A DNA stretch of 64,000 bases from Andrena cerasifolii (GCF_050908995.1 NC_135123.1:10850001-10914000); one strand, 5' to 3'; positions 45,701-58,813 are shown, numbered from the stretch's first letter. Notes: generated from the sequence alone by a model not told the origin. A program made the numbers and translations.

Positions 45701-48193
45701 GGTGCAGCACCGGAGTCAAAGCGAAGCGTGTCGCGGCGGGAATTTTAAAACAAACGTCCCCCGAGCGTGAGACGAAAACAGGGTTAGAGATAGTTTCGGG
45801 ACGGGGCGAAACTTGAGCGCGGAGAGCAGAGGCGTCGCTTCGATTATCAAAAGGGAGTTAACGGTTATTTTATCGAATCACAGCAGTTGGAGGCGAGCGG
45901 AGAAATTGGCAACAGGTGGAACGGGATTGCCGCAGAAGCCACCGCCCTGATCAATACTTAATTACGTGATTCTGCACGACACGCTCGTGTCTCGACGCGC
46001 GGCGCGGCGTCTCTCGTCCCATAACTTTTCACGTGTCCGTTTAAGCGTCCCTGCCACGAGTCCCCCCGCCACCCTCTCGTCGAGTTAGATTTAAATTATT
46101 CGAGATAAAGGCGACACCCCGACCGTCCCCAACTTCGTAGCCGATAAACGCCTGAGACACCGAACTTCCAACGGGCACGTAAGTATCGCGGCGGTCTGAT
46201 AAGGGGGGCGGCCCCGTTTGTTTTATCTGCGTCTCAGGGACTGCGCTACTGCAGCGGGTGATCGTGTCGGGTGTAATCGTTTTAAAAGCTTCGCGAGATA
46301 TCGCGCTAGAGCCGTGTTCCCTGGCGGAGGTGTGCCATTCAATTTTGTAGGGATTGCTGGTACCCAATGCTGTTGGGACGATTCAGTGTTCAGTTCCTTC
46401 AGATTCCGCTCCATTTTTCTGCATTTACTTTCTCGAAATTTTAACAAGCCAATTGACTCGCGCTACCCTTTACTATCTTTCCTCGGTTACGTCCCCCCAC
46501 AGCTACGCGTTGCAAAAAAAAAACAGGGCATACCTAGCACCAAAAATGCCACGTGCAGCTGGAAACCTCGCTGGTCCAATCCGCGGTGCACTGTCTACCC
46601 AGAATCAAACCGATAAAAGCACACAGAGCCCCGGCCCTCCAGATACCGCCACTCGCCGCGGTAATTCGTGAAACGCCGCATCCAACTCAATGAAGAACCG
46701 CTTGCCCAATAATCCGAGTGCTCTGGGACCAGCCCGATCGTCGACCGGGTCGCCACTCGAATCGAATCGGCCAGGGTATCAGCCGCGCGTATGCACAAAG
46801 GATATCTGGCTGTAAAAGCGCTGTCGTTTCCAGCCGATCGACCCGAATACGCCAAACGCCCATCAAATCTGCACGGACCTCGCGGCGCAATCATTCTACC
46901 TTTTATTTTATTCCATAAGCTGAACAGGGGAGGGCAGCGCTACTCGACGCCGAGGTCTCTGTCGTCGAATTAAATGGCTGAATGTGTCGCGAGCGATGCG
47001 CCCGCTCTCCCTTCTTCCCCGACAGCCCGTCGCAGCCATCTCGCGGCAAACTGTATGCGCGGAGGGGCGAGGGTGGCCACCATGGTCGTTGGAAAACGAT
47101 CGAACAGCCGACGGGGCACGCGTCACCGTCCGTAGGTTCATCAAGAGCTGACTCATTAGCTGGCATTGTGCGTGCGTTCGACTGGCAACTGCATTACTTC
47201 GCTTTGATGCGCACCTGACCGAGTGCCGACCCGCTCTACTCGCCGCGTGCAGGCTCCATATTCAGCGCACACCCCCGGCCCACCGTGAGGGGTGGAGATA
47301 GGGGCGCGGGAGGAGGGATTTATATCTGTGTTACGAGCGGGACGTTAATTGCTCGCGACTAATTTCATCCCGACTCGTCCGGAATCTCCTGCCGGTGACA
47401 CATAGGTACCTACCCGCGGGACAATGGCCTTTGTTGCTCGTTCGGCTGCGTTTATTTTTCCTCGTTTGTCCGCCCCTCGTGCCTGCCCTATTGGACATCG
47501 AAACGCGTGCTACTTGGCCCTTCGGAGCTCACTGGGCCGCCAGGTGCGTGGGGGGTTCATTCATCCGCGACTGGATGAATAAGCGTCGCGGAATAACGCC
47601 GCGCTGGGGTGTGTGCGCGGAGGCGGCTGGTGGAGGAGGTGAAGGTATTTGCGGAAATGGTTCACGAAGAGAGGCTGGTGAGTTGCTAAGTGGGGAATAT
47701 TTTCGGGGTGGTAGAAGTCGAGGGTGGTGTTGCTGCAGGTGCAACGTAGGGTACAGCGGCCGAGGGGTTGTTTTCTGCTGGGGATTGATGACGAGTAGAT
47801 AAGGTAACCGATGAGGTAGGTACTTCGGGGTTGGTCACTTTGGATCGGTTTATAGAAAAATGGCGAGATCCACATTGCTGAAGTACATTCTTCGTCTTCA
47901 TAGTGCGACAGCTTCTCGTTATTCCGCGGTTCGGTAACTGCAAGTGGCGAGCATTAACGCGGCGAGGTACCGGGACGTATGTAACTGCCAAATTACAGGG
48001 TCGCATCATCGCTGTCGGATGATAGATAAGAGGAAAAGGGCTGAATTGCCAGTTAGGATTCTCAGGACCAAATTACCTCGGATCGAAGGACTTCCTAGGG
48101 AAATCATGACTGCGAGCAACGCTGTCATAAATTACAGGGTCTGTCACGCCGTTCGCTCAACCGTGCCGCTGCTAATTTCCCTACGACTCAAAG
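42751..48193. other. Long stretch without a supported gene
   Basis: Frames at 44912-45265 (-), 46218-46616 (+), 46354-46894 (both strands) and 47395-47802 (+) are open but unrecognised. A CAC/GTAAGTAT donor-like site at 46158-46165 has only a poor upstream partner. GC-rich CpG-containing patches occur at 46560-47330. No repeats found. Confidence 0.5.
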
Positions 48194-48195
48194 TA

Positions 48196-48585
48196 AGGTG
48201 AATGTCCCAATTTCGGTTCATGTCTCCATTTCTGATTGTTTCGTATTTTTCTTATTATTATATGCGTTACGTTTGTACTACAGTTGCAAGAAAATAATTC
48301 TAAATTATTTAAACATTCACGCGAGTGTTGCACGAACTTGGGTCAATACATACATCGCTATTTTTCACAAACAGAAATACGTACATTTAGAGCATTATAT
48401 ATTTAATTACAAATTACTAATAGTTAAACATCGTGAAATATCTTTCTTAAATAATTTTTGAATTAGTTGATTTATTATTAAAGAATTAATCAATTACTCT
48501 GCAGATTTTGATCACAAACAAATTTGTTTGCACCTTCTTCATGACTAGTTACCTGTTAAATGAACAGAAATTGGGACATTCACCT
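48196..48585. mobile_element. TA-flanked MITE, 390 bp (complete copy)
   Basis: Terminal inverted repeats AGGTGAATGTCCCAATTTC (left) and its inverse at the right end sit inside TA dinucleotides (48194-48195 and 48586-48587). The interior is AT-rich. A second copy in the same orientation starts at 58816 with about 88% identity over about 340 bp (hand alignment). The frame at 48198-48461 is open in this copy and partly in the other only because the copies are homologous. It has no transposase features. Confidence 0.88.
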
Positions 48586-48587
48586 TA

Positions 48588-51500
48588 TCTCGGCATCGAC
48601 GGATCGGAGTTCGAGCGCCCCAAAGGCGAATCAATTTCCCCAGCGACAAGTGCGAGTCACTCGAGTGCTGTCTGATCATTCAGCGACACTGATACAGCAG
48701 ATCAAACAGAGGCGAGAAGACAATTCGTAGCGCCGTGTACTTAAAGCGATCCACCGCTTTCCCTACAGAAACGCCACTGACTCTTTCATAGCTGATAACG
48801 GCGCAACCTCATCGAATGCAGATGCTCCACTCCAAGAGCAGATCAAAGCTTCGATCTGAGTCCCATTCCGCGGATGTTTCGACATCGTAAAACAACATCG
48901 ATCCTCGAACAGAGCAAATACGAGGCCGAACAATCCCCTTCCACGCCATTCACAGAAATCGTACCAATTCACCCTATCCAAAGTCCGCGCGACAAATTAA
49001 AACTTAAGTATCATCCCCTGACGGAGGTACGTAAGAACTATGTCGACTAGACAGAATCATTTTTCATCCCCCGCAGCTTTAAACCTCCGAAGCTTAAACA
49101 TCCGAAAGATGATCAAACACAATTCTCCGCCGACACTAAAAACCTGCCACCCGCATTCCAAATGCTCCACAGTCCCCTAAATCCACCCTTAACACCTAAA
49201 TAGCTCGAGATCGACAAGAGCGAGGGGAGCCTCCACTCGACAAATTGAAACATCCAGTCCGATCGTCACCGTTCAACGGCCCGTACCATCAATTTCCAAC
49301 CCCCTCCACTGAAGGGAGGGCCAGAGGTCCGTCGATCGTTAAGGACGCGAGGGAATTGCAAATCCGCTGATTATCGCGTGGATCCGCGACGAGCGGACGG
49401 GAAAGGTGGACGTGGAGAGGGGTTCGAGCAATACGGTACACGGCTGCACACCCGGTACCCTGCATTGGGACGATTTTTCCAGGCGGAGGCTGTGAAACAG
49501 GTTGTTCCAGCGAGCGAGCGAAAAAGAATAAAGAAGAGAGAAGCAAGATTATATAGCGAGGAATGAACGGAAGGAGGCGAAGCAGCCGGTGAACCCGCCT
49601 TTTTATTCAGCCCCGCTTGGTCGCTCGGTTCAACGTACGACGAACCGCGCGCACCCTTTCTTACGGGGGGGACCGCCGTCATTTCCTCGCTCCTCCAGCT
49701 TTCTGTGAAATTTCGCGCCGCCAGGCAGCCGAATTAATCGCGTCAAGTGGATTTCCACTATTTCCAGGCAGAGGCTGCTCGCTTTCGCCGATGATCGTCG
49801 CCTATCGAAGCGGCGCGACGTTCACCCTGGCGGTGGCTGCCGCGACTTAAGGTGTTTGGTACCCACTTTGGAATTAAAAATCTGCTTTCGGATGCTGGTG
49901 ATTGGTTGGGCTTATTAACAGTGTTCACACAGCAGCCTCGTCTTCGACTCAAATTATTCTACTGTGTTACTGAATTCACGTGTTTTTCCTGTAATGAGTA
50001 ATGAAGACAAATAATAACGAACATAATAGTAGGTACGTTCTTGGATTGAGGGGGTCGTTGAAGTATGGGGTACTCGAATTTTTTGGGAAGCGATTACTCT
50101 TGGAAGCTAATTTCGAATGCTTTTGGAACCTCTTCTGGAGAATGTTAAGATAATAATATTCCAGCGTAAGATGATTTGGAGGGGCGTTAGTTTATGACGC
50201 AACTCGGTGAATCAATATTGTCGGCTGCTAATGAGTAGGATGAGCTGAACTTGTAAACTGCCTGCTCACGAGTTCGTACTACGTAGAAGTTAAAATTCAA
50301 GAGGGATCTGAAATGTCTGAGAGCAAGGGAAGTGAAACTGGAGGGAATATCGAGCCTAACAGCAGAATCGATCCTGGAAACGACCGAAACGATCGCAGGG
50401 AAATTTCTAATAGAAAATCCCTCTCGGATCCGAAGAGCTGCGACGCTTAGGATCGTCTGAGACGAGCTCGCCGGCTGTAGTCGAACCGGCGAGCGCTCCT
50501 GAATGGAACGAGTTACGATGGGGCGCGTAATAAAGCTGACGGCCTTGTAACGCGATCGTAAATAATCGTGTACCCTGTCTCGGTGAATCCTGGCCCGATA
50601 TAGGAGGGTTTTTATGGTAATCGTCGGGAATATCGGTGGGGGAAAGTTCGCGCCGCGTCCTCTAAAACTATCGCCGTGTTTGAGCTTCCTATTAAAATAT
50701 TAAAAATTCAGTTAACGGCAGAAGAGAGGAAGCGTTCCGGTAAAAAAATTAACCAGCACCCTTGCTCTCTTTTCCTAAAGGCGTAATACGTTTAGAGCAC
50801 TCACGTTTTTTTTTTATACGCACGCGTACACCCGTTAATTATCCGGGGTGGTCTGCCGTAGCTTAACACCTTAAGACTCCTTTATTTTGGATGTTCGAAA
50901 AAAAGCCCCCAAGTAGAAACATGCTTTTTCCGGCGAGGTACGTTGAACGGTGGAAGGTAACTTTTTGTTCGACTCACGGTTTTTGGAAATTTTACCCTGA
51001 CTCTTTTGTGTGTAACAGTGCAGAGGGGAATTTAATTCACCTTCAACTCTCAGAGCCCGTTTGAAGCAGGTAGATTCTTGACGATATCGCTTGCGATATC
51101 GTTGGACATCCTATTATTATAATATCTAAATAAAAGAGTTGTTTAAGGCGCTAAGATAAGGTACTTATTCAAGGTACAATCGAAAAGGCGATTCCTTCTG
51201 AAGAAATAAGTACAGAGTTTGATAATAAAGGTCTTTAAGTCCCTCTTTTAAAGAAAGCGGAGCTGGAAAGTGTGGAAGTATACGATGACGGTTAAGTACC
51301 TTCAAACTAGATTTTTTCCCAAAGCAAAACCTCTCCTTTTTTATAAGGAATCGTCACGCTTCGTATTACACCCCATTCTGTATTTACGAGTTCCTGGTGC
51401 TCCCTTTTATGCCGAGGATCGCGCGGGGGACTTCGATTAACTGGAGAACTGTGTTCCCATCTATTCCAGATAATCGAAAAGGAACCGCACCTTCGAACGC

Positions 51501-52336
51501 CATATCACGGTGTCTTGCTTAGCGGAGGCAATATCCCGAGGAAAGAATTAAACGCAACACCTCCGCGATTTCTCCATCAACTTTACACTGTTCTCCCTCG
51601 AAAATACTCGAGAATAACTGCAGATGAAACAACTGAAGCTCGGACTATGTATCTAAATACGATCGAACATAAAATCAGAGTGTAGACCAGCATTTTGGTA
51701 CCATTTGGCATTATTGTTCCAAGACCTTACTAATTGACGATGTCGAGGGGCCAGGGTATGTTAAAAATAAAGGGAAACAAATGACACAAACTCTTATTTC
51801 CCATGAAACACCGTTTCCCGCGTTCCTCGTCCCCGTAGCACGCAGGCAAAGTGTTTCTCGAGTGAAATCGAATCGACAGGAGATATATCCCGACTAGACG
51901 AATGCGAAATCGCGCGATTGCACGTAGCCGAGCAAGCACAGCGCTTTAATTGGCGTGTAATCGCAACGCAGCTCGCCGTAAACGAGCGCGAGTCAATCGT
52001 TAAAAAAGCTTTTTGTTCCGCGAGCGTAGGGGAGCAGTGATTTTTAAAAACGCGCCAAAAAACACCGGCCCGAGATAAACGTGAAAAACCTCACCGGATA
52101 ATATATAGGCACGCGCTGGCATGGGTATAGCTACAGCGAGTTATAAACGGGATGATGGCGCGTGTAACAGACACGGAAACGCGCGGGTTGCCTGCTCGAA
52201 GGGGGCGTGAGAAGGGCGTTTCTGATAGCCTTGGATCGAAACGCTCCTATCATTCACGATGATGTTACGTTAATCTAACTGCTAACACGTAACACACGCG
52301 CTCCCTCCCCCTGATAACTTTATTCAAACTTCGCAG
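48588..52336. other. Long stretch without a supported gene
   Basis: Mixed DNA with short unrecognised frames (49289-49952). A near-perfect palindrome lies at 51081-51102. The stretch ends with TTTATTCAAACTTCGCAG, a possible splice acceptor. Confidence 0.5.
51081..51102. repeat. 22 bp palindrome
   Basis: ACGATATCGC and GCGATATCGT are exact inverted copies separated by TT. Could be a protein-binding site or chance. Confidence 0.85.
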
Positions 52337-52482
52337 CGTTTGACGTGCGCCAGCTTTCCAGCTTTGTTGCCACTCGGGAGATAGCGCTCTCAAAGGGATT
52401 GACAGCTGGGTCCTGTGGGCCGCGTGTCGCCAAAATCTGCGTGATTTTCGAGGAATTTGTGGTGCTGCAACTTTGGAGACAG
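52337..52482 (+). CDS. Candidate 146 bp internal exon, unknown gene
   Basis: I do not recognise a gene here. CAAACTTCGCAG ends at 52336 and CAG followed by GTGCGG opens a putative intron at 52483, with a second donor-like GTGAGA six bases on. After two leading bases, 48 codons are open (start FDVRQLSSFVATREI, end VVLQLWRQ), with about 35% of codons beginning with G, while the other two frames close early. The length is typical of insect internal exons. A TTAA transposon starts 69 bp downstream and would sit in the following intron. The acceptor pyrimidine tract is only moderate, and no partner exon was identified. Confidence 0.28.
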
Positions 52483-52550
52483 GTGCGGGTGAGAAATCAA
52501 ATAGCAGGAGCGTTTACTTTGTTTACTTGGAATTAGTTGGAGCGTTTTAA

Positions 52551-53239
52551 GGGGTCATTCCGTTTAGACGGATTAAAAAATCGATTTCTTTATTAAACAT
52601 CTTTCGAAAGTGCATATCCTCAAGAATGTACTGTTAAATTTTCATGGAAAAATTCCGATTATTTTAGCTTCTTTATAGATGAAAACTTTGAACGCGTTTC
52701 TCTCGAAACGTGATTTGTCCACATCGTGAAGACAAAATCTCAAAATCTATCGAACCGATTGCTTTATAAATTTTACTGCTTATTCTGCGCGCCTATGACT
52801 CTCGCGGGGACTAAAACCAAGTATTTTCATTGAGTCTATCCTACTTTTAAAATCGAAAACAGCAAACGAAAACAGCCGAGAAACATTTTTCTTGCATTTT
52901 CACCGCCATTTTGCTAACTTTTAAGATAAATCACTAATTATAGTCCGAGCGATAGCGACAGTCAAACTGATCAAGAATCTGTTCGGATTTTTGGGTTCGG
53001 ATAAGTCTAACAGCTGAAATCGCCTTCACGAGCGAGGCGTGAATTTTTAAACACGTCATGAAGACCGCTTTGAAAAGCATTTTAAAAGCAATAATTTTAT
53101 TACCTTTATATTTTTTATTTACCGTAGAAACGTAGTTTAATAAATAGAAAAAAGTCTTATTCCATTACTATAATTATTTGCCTCGCAATAAATTTCTGAA
53201 AATCGTTGAATTTATCGGCGCGCTAACCGGAATGACCCC
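52551..53239. mobile_element. TTAA-flanked element, 689 bp
   Basis: The ends are GGGGTCATTCCGTTTAG and, inverted from the right, GGGGTCATTCCGGTTAG. The left flank is TTAA (52547-52550) and the right flank TTCA (53240-53243), one substitution from TTAA. Internal sequence near the left end matches 25870-26579 in short ordered blocks (AATCGATTT, GAAAG, TCAAGAATG, AAATTTT, CTTTGAACGCGTTT), so both belong to one old family. No transposase frame is present. Confidence 0.8.
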
Positions 53240-53243
53240 TTCA

Positions 53244-53834
53244 CACCGTATACTCGTGAAAATTAGGAATAATATGTGATCCGCACAATTGGATAAATTA
53301 CACGCGTTCAAAGTACCGCACCGTACAATTCCCTGCCTTAAAATACTCTATTCGGGAAGCTTGGTCTGTAGCGAGACTGTCTCTGGTCGCTGGAAGAGTG
53401 GATAAGCGGAAGCGCAAAGGGCAAATTGGAACGATATGATTTTTGCTTTGCAAAATCGCAGAGAGTGTCAAGCGAACGGCTACAGGAAGTACCGCTTTCA
53501 TTCATATTTAACATGAAATTCAGGACATCGCTTAACTGCCTTTAAATACACACTTTGAGTGACACTTCATTGTCCCCCGCTGGAACATGCTTACCGATGG
53601 AGAGCTTTAATTTTGTAAATGGGACCACATGATTTTCCTTTCGCAATATCGGGGGGAATATCGAGGGAATTCTATCGTCGCCAAAAATCTGACATTCATT
53701 CCGTAATTCGTGGCATTAGTTTGTACCTTTGATAACACATATTCGAATTTTTATTTCGTGGCTCCATTCGCGTCGCGACTACGTATCCATTCATATATCA
53801 TTCACATTTCCGCCGACGTCCCGTTGATCCTTAC
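53244..53834. other. Stretch without a supported gene
   Basis: Mixed DNA with one short minus-strand frame (53298-53501), unrecognised. Nothing else seen. Confidence 0.5.
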
Positions 53835-53884
53835 CTCTGTTACAGGAGAATTAATCGTAATTAGTACTTCACTCCAATAAATTG
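53835..53884 (-). CDS. Candidate 50 bp exon (minus strand), unknown gene
   Basis: On the minus strand, GAG followed by GTAAGG is a good donor at 53834. The frame ending there reads IYWSEVLITINSPVTE. The exon start given uses an AAACAG acceptor with a poor pyrimidine tract. The frame itself stays open further upstream for about 21 more codons (beginning TLVYGFEASKPAACPLGKK after a stop), so the true start could be elsewhere. No family is recognised. The donor is better than the acceptor. Confidence 0.2.
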
Positions 53885-56800
53885 CTGTTTTTTTGCCCAA
53901 AGGACACGCGGCTGGCTTGCTTGCTTCGAAGCCATAAACCAGAGTTTAGAGCCACGCTAAAGACGCTGCCGGCGAAAGTATGCCGCGGAGAATATTACAG
54001 CCTTCCTAACCGCAAATGGTTAATACCGTGCGGCTAGTTAGTGGACGGATACCGGGCAACAACTTTCCTCAGTCGTACCTCTTATTTGCAACTTCACTGC
54101 GCGCGATTAATGCTCGCTAAGACGAGGAGTTATTCGATAGGCACTATCTGCGAGGATGCAGGAAGAACGTTTCTACGAAGGGAAATAAACAAGCTAAAGA
54201 ATTTCAAGATATAAGCATTTAATCCACAGAAAAGAAAGTATGTGTGTAAAAAGAAGTTGGATTTCAGTAGGAGTGGACTCTCTGATTCGATTAAGTAAGA
54301 CACGAGTTTAATAAGTTAATTATTAAGCAACCCACTCGACGAGAAACAAACCCTCGAAGAAGCGAACGCTACATCGCCGCCAGCTGATATTAAATATGAA
54401 CTGCAACTTCAAGGAACACTTTGTTACACGATCTCTACAGCTGCTCGGTTTTTTCTCTCCTATTATGATCTTCCATTTTCAAAGTAGGCACGCTCTTTCG
54501 AGCACTCTTTGGAGGGGTAACGCGATGCTTACAGGCAAAGAGCTGCTATTACTAAAAGAATGTGCTCCTTTGAGACAGTATATTGTGAACACACATCTCC
54601 GAAAGAATTACTTCTCAAGTTTCCCTGTTCCGTCGAAAACTTGACTAAACACCAGCCCTTTGAGGTCCAGGAGACTGATTTCTTTACAGAATTCTAAATA
54701 AACAGCCGCTGTGCTCACTTCTCTTTCTAAACTGAAAGCCCGTATCAGTGGCACGACCCTTTTAGAGACGCCACGCGAGCTCGCGATTTTATTTCGCGAT
54801 AGGCGAAAATGGCCGGCAGAACCGAGACCGTCATGCACCGATTCGTTATTCATCGTGCATCGTGTAATCGCAGATCACCGTTTAAGCGCAATTTGACGCT
54901 ACGCTGCTATCAAGTCGCTCGCCTCGTCCTGGCGCGCTCCTGAGTCAACCTTGAGAATTAAGTAAATGGGAGCAAACGCATCGCTCGGAATGCTTCCCCG
55001 ATGAATGGATCGACAAATTGCAGCCTCCTTTCCTTTCCCACGACGTCCTCGCGTGGGCAACTCCGGCCGCCGTTTAATTCCATGCCCAACAAAAATTGTA
55101 ACTGCTCCGACAAGGTGAAGAGAGGTGCGGACACGCTGGATTACAGAAACTTGATACAAGCTTGCAAAATTCAAGACTCCATTCTACGAAGGATTCTTAT
55201 GATGTTCAGAGGTCTGAGATTTCAACAGTCACGCTCCTTTTTAGACTCTCATTGCTAGAAATATCTAAGATTTGATAGCTTTTGAATATCCTCAGATTTT
55301 GCAGCGAACACATTGGTTTAATCATTGGTTTTTTATTCGCATTATTCAAGTAGGTCTATATATAAGAAAATCTCTTGCAAAGTGCAATTGAAAGCATTGA
55401 AGGGGTAGCAGAACGAATATTGCTGTCTAAATAGTTACTGATTTGCACTAATTGGAAGTTGCAAGTGTTAGTTATGTTTTATCTCGTTCGAACTGGCGAT
55501 AATAAGCGACACGACGAACCATAAGGAATTAAGTCCATTATCTGAGACGAATTAGCTGCTATCAAAGCGAAAACTACCCCCAAACGAAAGGGTCGCTTAA
55601 GAAGCCACTCGAGATACCGAACTCGAGGAACGAATAACACCGGCCGAACTCTTAATCCAGCATTGTTTCCACTCCTGAAACGAAACCCTCCAGCACACTA
55701 CGCCGTGGCGCCGAGTTGTGAGGCACTCCGAAGAATTTCAACGACTTGGGCCGGCAAAAATTAGTTTATCCTGCCCCGTTACCCTCGATCAGCGGCCGAA
55801 CGCATTGCGCGGAATGGAAAGCGATACCGAACAATAGTAGACAAACCAACTACCTTCATCTGCGCGCTACATTTCGGGAATAAAAATAAATAAAAACAAG
55901 TCGCCCCGTTTCCTGAATAAAACATTGCGAATTCCTTGGATCAGATTTTTTGCAAGATGGAGTTTATTAACGATAGTGTTTTTAGTTGTATAAATTTACT
56001 TACTGTAAATTGAATTTTTGCACAAAAGAAAATAATACTTGAGATAAATGGGACTAAAATAAACTGGTATTATTACGACTTAGAAACTACAACGTCTGCA
56101 CACGTTCAACGCTCAACGTACTCTCTCCTGTTCTCGACTACGACGCGTTCTTCGGCGAGAAGCGTTCGCATGGGTCCGCGCAATCAGAAGGCGTCGCGTT
56201 ATTTGAATACCGCTTACATTTTCTTCAAAGGAACCCGGCTAATCAATTTGTCTAGGAAATATCTTGAACCAGAGGCAAGCATTTTCTGAGACCGGCATTT
56301 ATAATATATTGCAACCCCTGCAGACGCAATAGCGTCTGCGTGACCGAAAGGGCATTAAGAGCAGCCTTCGCGATTTAACATAATCGCCGGTAAAGCGTGC
56401 TGGCCAGCCCGCGCAGCCGAGGGAAACTTTCAATTCGAGTCGTAGAGGCCCCGTCGCGTCAGGTGTAGATAGTCGAGTTACGGACGAATAAAATTCAATT
56501 TTAGTGGCCGTCCAAGAGATGCCGCGGCCCGAAACGTGTCTCTGCGATGTAGCCGGGAAGTTAGCCGCGGAGAAACGCTTTAAAAGCGAAACTTGGCCAC
56601 AGTTTAACTCTGGAAAATCGGCGCCATGCTTTGAGCGAGGGCAAAAGTACAATAAAAGACCGATTCCCTGGAAACAGACAAGCTTTCGATGCTCCCTGTT
56701 GGATCGATCCTACAGAAGGTTCCATAAAGACTGCAAACGTGACAAAGGATATTCCGAAACTTTTTGCAACACGCATTTAAGATCGACATTAGGCACGTAT

Positions 56801-57647
56801 TTCTCGTGACACTTTGAGTAGCGCGAGGTGTTGAATTTTCCGAATGCTCTCCAGGAAACATCAACATGAAAATGGATAAGTTTTCTTGACTTAGCCACGA
56901 TTGAAAGCTGTTGGAGTATTTAAATGCTCGCGACTCGAAGAGAAGCCGATTCTCCCTTTGACCAAACGTTTCAGCAAATACGAGTGGAATATTTATTTAC
57001 CCCTGATATTTCGCGCTGGCTATTTTCGGGGACACTGGCTGCCCAAAGTGGTGGGATTTATCGACTAAAACTGCGGGGGAAAAGGTCTCCGGGAGCCCCG
57101 GGTCATTCGGTGTTTCAGCCGTAACAATAATGTGGAACTAATCGCTGTTTTTACAGTCACATTTAATTTTAATTGAAGCCGGAGATAAAGCTTGCCGGAT
57201 ATTAAATTCTCGCCGGGGCTCGCCGCGCCGGCGAGGAAGTACCGCGGAGTTCAGTATAATTTGAATCGAAATGTACATTTTAAATGAGAACTGCCTTAAA
57301 CTGCTGCTAAAAAAACATTCGTCCTACTGCAAAGTTAAACACCGACGGACGTCGTTGTTCCACCGCGGACGACTTAAGTCGCGTTCCCACGTGCCTCGCT
57401 GCGTAATATACCCTCAGCTCGCGTTAGCCAGAGATTTTAAATTCATAACACAAATGAAACCCAAATTAAACCGCGATCTCTTTCAAGATCTGTACGTTTC
57501 ATTATTGCAAGCTCAAATACCCATTGCACGACACAAAACCATAGCACGCATGGATCTGAAGGCACCAAGCAACAAAACAATTCACTTCTAAATTTGAGAT
57601 CCACAGCCTCGGAACAGAAAGAAATCGAAGATCATCCAACCAATTCA
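53885..57647. other. Long stretch without a supported gene
   Basis: Frames at 54396-54644, 54608-54853 (-), 55001-55258 and 56299-56898 (both strands) are unrecognised. An acceptor-like/donor-like minus-strand pair at 54073-54160 encloses only closed frames. No repeats seen. Confidence 0.5.
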
Positions 57648-57936
57648 GGGTCGTCCTTAAATTACAGGTAGTGTCTTACGTAATATTTTTTAATCTAATT
57701 TTCAATAAACACAAATTCTGTCATTAATGTTCCAGAAAAGTAGTTTCAGTTTAAATTTCCCGAAACCGAGAGAATTATATAAACCTTTAAAAGAATTTTA
57801 AGAACTGAAAATATTAAATGTAAAAACATTACGTAAGAAAGGGATTGCAATATCAAATCTTACGAATTCTTATACTGAAGTAGGGAGGGGGTAAGAAATC
57901 GCCAGAATTACCCTTACGTAATTTAAGGACGACCCC
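57648..57936. mobile_element. MITE, about 289 bp, possible TTAA-type
   Basis: The ends GGGTCGTCCTTAAATTAC and the inverse at the right (GTAATTTAAGGACGACCC) match exactly. A second inverted pair, CTTACGTAAT and ATTACGTAAG, lies inside. The flanks are TTCA on the left and TTCC on the right, which could be decayed TTAA, but this is inference. No frame of interest inside. Confidence 0.72.
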
Positions 57937-58813
57937 TTCCTCCCGGCACCACAAAAAGCCTCGTACCCCTTTTCACGGGAAGCGAATACATTTCCGGGTT
58001 CAGTTTCTCCCCCAATCAGCGTTCCACCTTTTCACAGAGCCGCCGTTGCGTCGAGCCCAGCGATGTTACGTCACGCGAATGAAAGCAGCCGATTACCGAG
58101 CAGTCCTGGCGAAAGGGGCACGCATGGCGCATCAATCATCGTGACTCCACGACTCCAGCCGCCCGTTTCGATGAAATGACCGAGGATCACGTAAGACACC
58201 TGTTGACGACCAACGGATGAAGCAGATCCAACAGAACCGGGCCGTTTGATCGCGGAGCCGTGTCCGCCTTCGTTACTCCCGGGGCCCGCATTAATTCACG
58301 CGGCCCTGTCAAAATCTCCACGGTCGGCGAGGTGGTCGAAACGAAATCGCCCGACGAGGGGGAGGGCTAATGTCCGTTTCCATCGGGTGGCGGCTCGTCG
58401 CCATTCGTACGCAAATTTTATCGTCCCGCCATGTCCAGTTTTTTCACGTTACGGGCTGAATTTATTCGACCGGGCAACTCTATTCCCCCGAAAGTCGAGC
58501 GAGGCTGGGCGAACGAGCGCGTCGATCATCGACGTCGACCTATGCAAAGGTCCACCCCTCGGGTGGCCTGGCTGCAGGGTCGCGCGGGACGACCGGCGAT
58601 ATTGGCGTCACGATTGTAATTCCTTGGCTGGGTTCACCGTCGGGACCCATGGATCCCTGGACCCGCGCGGAGACACGGCCGCGCCACGTTAATCCGGTGG
58701 AACACCGGCGGTAAAACTTTCTAAGTCCGAGATCGCTGTTGGCGAACTCGAGCCGCGGGTAGGTGGACGCGAACGAACGGCCGACGCAGTGAATCTTCTC
58801 GGCGAGTCGCCCG
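57937..58813. other. GC-rich stretch without a supported gene
   Basis: CpG-containing DNA with overlapping frames on both strands (58246-58692 plus, 58540-58971 minus) and no known domain. Possible regulatory or exonic DNA that cannot be resolved here. Confidence 0.45.

Noticed and set aside
46119..46160. Possible 38 bp exon before CAC/GTAAGTAT
   Set aside because: Good donor but a weak acceptor, and only a 12-codon frame. Not distinguishable from chance.
54073..54160. Minus-strand acceptor/donor-like pair
   Set aside because: All three frames between the sites are closed and no other support exists.
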